Shown here: piece by piece, positions 4,485-6,202 of the stretch
Layout: every line of letters starts with the position of its first letter
Position numbering within the stretch: the first letter of the stretch is position 1
DNA from: JBAWAP01 sp049589355
GTDB taxonomy: Bacteria > Chloroflexota > Anaerolineae > VGOG01
Assembly: GCA_049589355.1 (NCBI GenBank)
Contig: JBAWAP010000174.1
Span: forward strand, 1-6,202
Length of the DNA stretch: 6,202 bases
Reading direction: 5' to 3'
The notes under the pieces: generated by a model
Database searches by the model: none
Told to the model about the DNA's origin: nothing
Seen by the model: only the letters and a program-made list of their open reading frames with translations
Translations under genes and position numbers: made by a program

Positions 4485-5474
4485 CTACAAAAGCGAACGC
4501 AGCAACAGATAAAGCAAGGCCGCCAGCAGGGCGGAAGCGGGTATGGTAAATACCCAAGCAGCCATGATGTTGCCCGCCACGTTCCAGCGCACCCTGGAGA
4601 CACGCTCGGCCGAGCCTACGCCAAGAATGGCCGAACTAACAACTTGAGTGGTGCTCACCGGCCCGCCCAGGAAAGCTGCCCCAAAGATGATGAAAGCCGA
4701 AGCGCCCTGGGCGGTGAAGCCATGCACCGGCCTGATCTTGTAGAACTTGGTCCCCAAGGTTCTCATTATCCGCCAGCCCCCAAGGGCTGTCCCTAGAGAG
4801 ATGGCTCCCGCACAAAGGGCGATCACCCACCAGGGAACGCTGAACTCCGGGAAATAACCTAGCGTAACCAGGGCCATAGCAATGATTCCCATGGTCTTCT
4901 GGGCATCGTTGGTGCCATGGCTCAAGGCTAGAGCCAGAGAAGTTATGATCTGAGAGCGCTTGAAAAACCAGTTGATCCGAGGCGAGGCTCCGCGGGCCAG
5001 GAAGAGCACCAACCTCATCAATAGATGGCCGACTATCAAACCCAGGATTGGCGATACGAAGAGGGCAATTATCACTTTGAGCAATCCCCTCATCTGGATC
5101 ATGGCGAATCCGAAATCAACGCTCACAGCTCCGACCAATCCGCCAACCAGGGCATGGGATGAACTGGAGGGAATGCCAAAGGCCCAGGTTACGATATTCC
5201 AGATAATGGCCGCAAATAAAGCAGCGAAGATGACGGCCACGGTGATCGCCTTGGGGTCAACTACCTCATGTCCAATGGTAGTGGCCACAGCCACGCCGAA
5301 GAGAAAGGGACCACAGAAATGGGCCACTGCACTTAGAGCGAGGGCCTTGCGCGCTGACATGGCTCTCGAAGAGATCATGGTGGCCACAACGTTGCTCGAG
5401 TCGTGGAAGCCATTTATGAAATCGAAGAACAGTGCCACCCCAATAAGGGCCATAGCTACAATCGGCAGATTCAA
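4485..5474 (-). CDS. pit: Pit-family inorganic phosphate permease
   Basis: A 329-residue, very hydrophobic inner-membrane protein of the PiT family (PF01384), which imports phosphate, usually as a metal-phosphate complex with protons or with sodium. The two inverted family repeats are plain. The first signature GFHDSSNVVAT is at residues 22-32, and the second, LSHGTNDAQKTMG, at 184-196. GIPSSSSHALVGGLVGA (100-116) and PVSTTQVVSSAILGVG (272-287) mark the matching helices that follow each one. About ten membrane segments can be picked out, with a short positively charged loop near 161-173. The length is typical of the shorter bacterial forms. The start is TTG at 5474, overlapping the upstream TGA as TTGA after a GGAAG ribosome-like site; a weaker alternative is the ATG seven codons in. 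The DUF47 gene follows directly, the usual partner arrangement. Confidence 0.93.
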   Translation of the reverse strand: MNLPIVAMALIGVALFFDFINGFHDSSNVVATMISSRAMSARKALALSAVAHFCGPFLFGVAVATTIGHEVVDPKAITVAVIFAALFAAIIWNIVTWAFGIPSSSSHALVGGLVGAVSVDFGFAMIQMRGLLKVIIALFVSPILGLIVGHLLMRLVLFLARGASPRINWFFKRSQIITSLALALSHGTNDAQKTMGIIAMALVTLGYFPEFSVPWWVIALCAGAISLGTALGGWRIMRTLGTKFYKIRPVHGFTAQGASAFIIFGAAFLGGPVSTTQVVSSAILGVGSAERVSRVRWNVAGNIMAAWVFTIPASALLAALLYLLLRSLL

Positions 5475-5848
5475 CTTTCTTCCACTCGTTCTAACAGCAC
5501 CTTCTCTCCACTGCGCACCCTCTTAAAGATGGTGGGATCGCCCTCCAAATGCCCGAGGACATTAACAGGGCTGGCCGGACGGATTTCGTCGCCACGGCTA
5601 GCCGGCGTGCGACCGAAGAATATACAGAAGGCATTGCCCGGAGGCCAGTACCCCAAGTCGCCCTTCTCTACTACCTCCTGAGCGTTTTCTTCCTCCATGT
5701 GAACAGGAACGGAGAAGTAGATCTCGTCGCCCCAGGTGTTGGCCCGTGCTTCTATGGGTAAGGCATTCCAGATGGCTTCAGCCGTCGCAATCTCGTTCAA
5801 TTCTGCAAATGCAACGACTTCACCGGCCACGATTTTGATCCTAGGCAT
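5471..5848 (-). CDS. Cyclophilin-like domain protein (TM1367 type)
   Basis: A 125-residue soluble protein resembling the TM1367/DUF369 cyclophilin-like beta-barrel family, whose members share the cyclophilin fold but have no settled activity. Family-like stretches are AELNEIATAEAIWNALPIEARANTWGDEIYFSVPV (positions about 15-50, quoted only as landmarks ELNE, AIWNALPIE and WGDEIYFS), GDLGYWPPGNAFCIFFGRTP near 65-83, and PASPVNVLG near 92-100. No signal peptide or membrane segment is seen. The ATG at 5848 is preceded by AAAGGAG at a good distance and shares one base with the kinase stop (TGATG). A TTG one codon upstream is less likely. Its own TGA overlaps the permease TTG. Tight coupling to both neighbours implies equal expression, but no role in phosphate uptake or kinase function is known to me. 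Confidence 0.82.
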   Translation of the reverse strand: MPRIKIVAGEVVAFAELNEIATAEAIWNALPIEARANTWGDEIYFSVPVHMEEENAQEVVEKGDLGYWPPGNAFCIFFGRTPASRGDEIRPASPVNVLGHLEGDPTIFKRVRSGEKVLLERVEES

Positions 5849-6202
5849 CAAGCGCTCCTTTCGAAAATTCGATTGTCCGTACGCACCCCCATCAATCGTT
5901 CCACGTCTTCGATGCTGCCACGAAAGGGTCCGGGCTGTTCCAACTTAAGCGAGGTCATCACTGCCGCAAAGCGGCAGGCCTCTTCGGGATCGGCGGTCAA
6001 CCGCTGGCCCAGATAGCTGGCGAAGCAGGTGTCGCCCCGTCCGGTGCGGCCCCTCACCTCCCTGGGATTGAAGGGAGCCTGGTGATACTCCTCGCCTGCA
6101 TAGACCAGCACCCCCTGAGGACGGGTCAGCACGATTTCCCTGGGGCCGTAGGCGGCTAACTCCTGCATCGCCTGTCGCACGTCGGCCTGGCCAGTCAGCA
6201 CC
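5848..6202 (-). CDS. PfkB/ribokinase-family kinase, C-terminal part (cut by window edge)
   Basis: The visible 117 or so residues are the C-terminal third of a PfkB-family (ribokinase-like) kinase, which phosphorylates a sugar, nucleoside or similar alcohol with ATP. The second family signature, GRTGRGDTCFASYLGQRL, lies 51-68 residues from the visible start. It holds the anion-hole glycines and the catalytic base Asp (GRGD, corresponding to the GAGD of most members). The preceding REIVLTRPQGVLVY strand-turn-strand and the following helix RFAAVMTSLKLEQPGPF fit the ATP-binding half. The N-terminal substrate-binding part is beyond 6202, so the substrate cannot be named. The frame is open at the edge; the GTG near 6201 is an internal codon, not a start. 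The TGA overlaps the cyclophilin-like ATG, which places it first of the visible genes in the operon. Confidence 0.85.
   Translation of the reverse strand, partial: VLTGQADVRQAMQELAAYGPREIVLTRPQGVLVYAGEEYHQAPFNPREVRGRTGRGDTCFASYLGQRLTADPEEACRFAAVMTSLKLEQPGPFRGSIEDVERLMGVRTDNRIFERSA

Noticed and set aside
4040..4549. A 169-codon plus-strand open frame
   Set aside because: It is antisense to the DUF47 gene and the end of the permease gene, with no motif of its own.
4960..5526. A 188-codon plus-strand open frame
   Set aside because: It is antisense to the well-supported Pit permease and the end of the cyclophilin-like gene, and its product looks like a reverse-frame translation of membrane helices.

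Overview
The window looks like bacterial chromosomal DNA with a mobile or accessory left half and a housekeeping right half. The organism cannot be fixed from 6.2 kb. The moderate G+C content, the short dispersed repeats of the CCTGAGCCTGTCGAAGG type and the overall gene style remind me of Chloroflexota (Anaerolineae or Dehalococcoidia), but this is a low-confidence impression.

Left half (1-2803). Bases 1 to about 810 hold most or all of a group II intron on the minus strand. Domain V is clear at 40-72 and a GTGTG-type 5' end lies near 810. No reverse transcriptase reading frame is visible, so it appears to be an ORF-less intron, and it carries two copies of a dispersed short repeat. It starts about 30 bases downstream of a compact restriction-modification pair transcribed in the same direction. 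The pair is a beta-class (TSPPY) DNA methyltransferase (1407-2396) followed, with an ATGA overlap, by a BglII-like restriction endonuclease (841-1410) that has the D-x8-E-x-Q active-site spacing. The pair has its own near-consensus promoter (TTGACC-17 bp-TATAAT) and a leader of about 215 nt with a strong hairpin and degenerate repeats. By eye, the tetranucleotide GATC occurs once in bases 1-2803 and 24 times in 2804-6202. This is intriguing because BglII and its relatives recognise GATC-centred sites.

Middle (2660-3835). A GC-rich palindromic patch separates the methyltransferase promoter from a divergent, almost perfect sigma-70 promoter (TTGACA-17 bp-TAAAAT), which is itself bracketed by an inverted repeat. 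This promoter reads into a full-length tyrosine-recombinase-fold protein (2804-3703). That protein has lost the nucleophilic tyrosine and most other catalytic residues, so it is probably a DNA-binding pseudo-recombinase. Downstream lie a hairpin and a pair of interleaved inverted repeats between convergent genes.

Right half (3836-6202, minus strand). A tightly packed run of genes is read right to left: the C-terminal part of a PfkB-family kinase (cut by the window edge), a TM1367-type cyclophilin-like protein, a Pit-family phosphate permease starting with TTG, and a DUF47/PhoU-like partner broken by an apparent one-base deletion. Stop-start overlaps join the first three and only 23-44 bases or so separate the last two. 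Pit and DUF47 form a classic phosphate-uptake pair. Their coupling to a sugar or nucleoside kinase and a cyclophilin-like protein is the less usual part.
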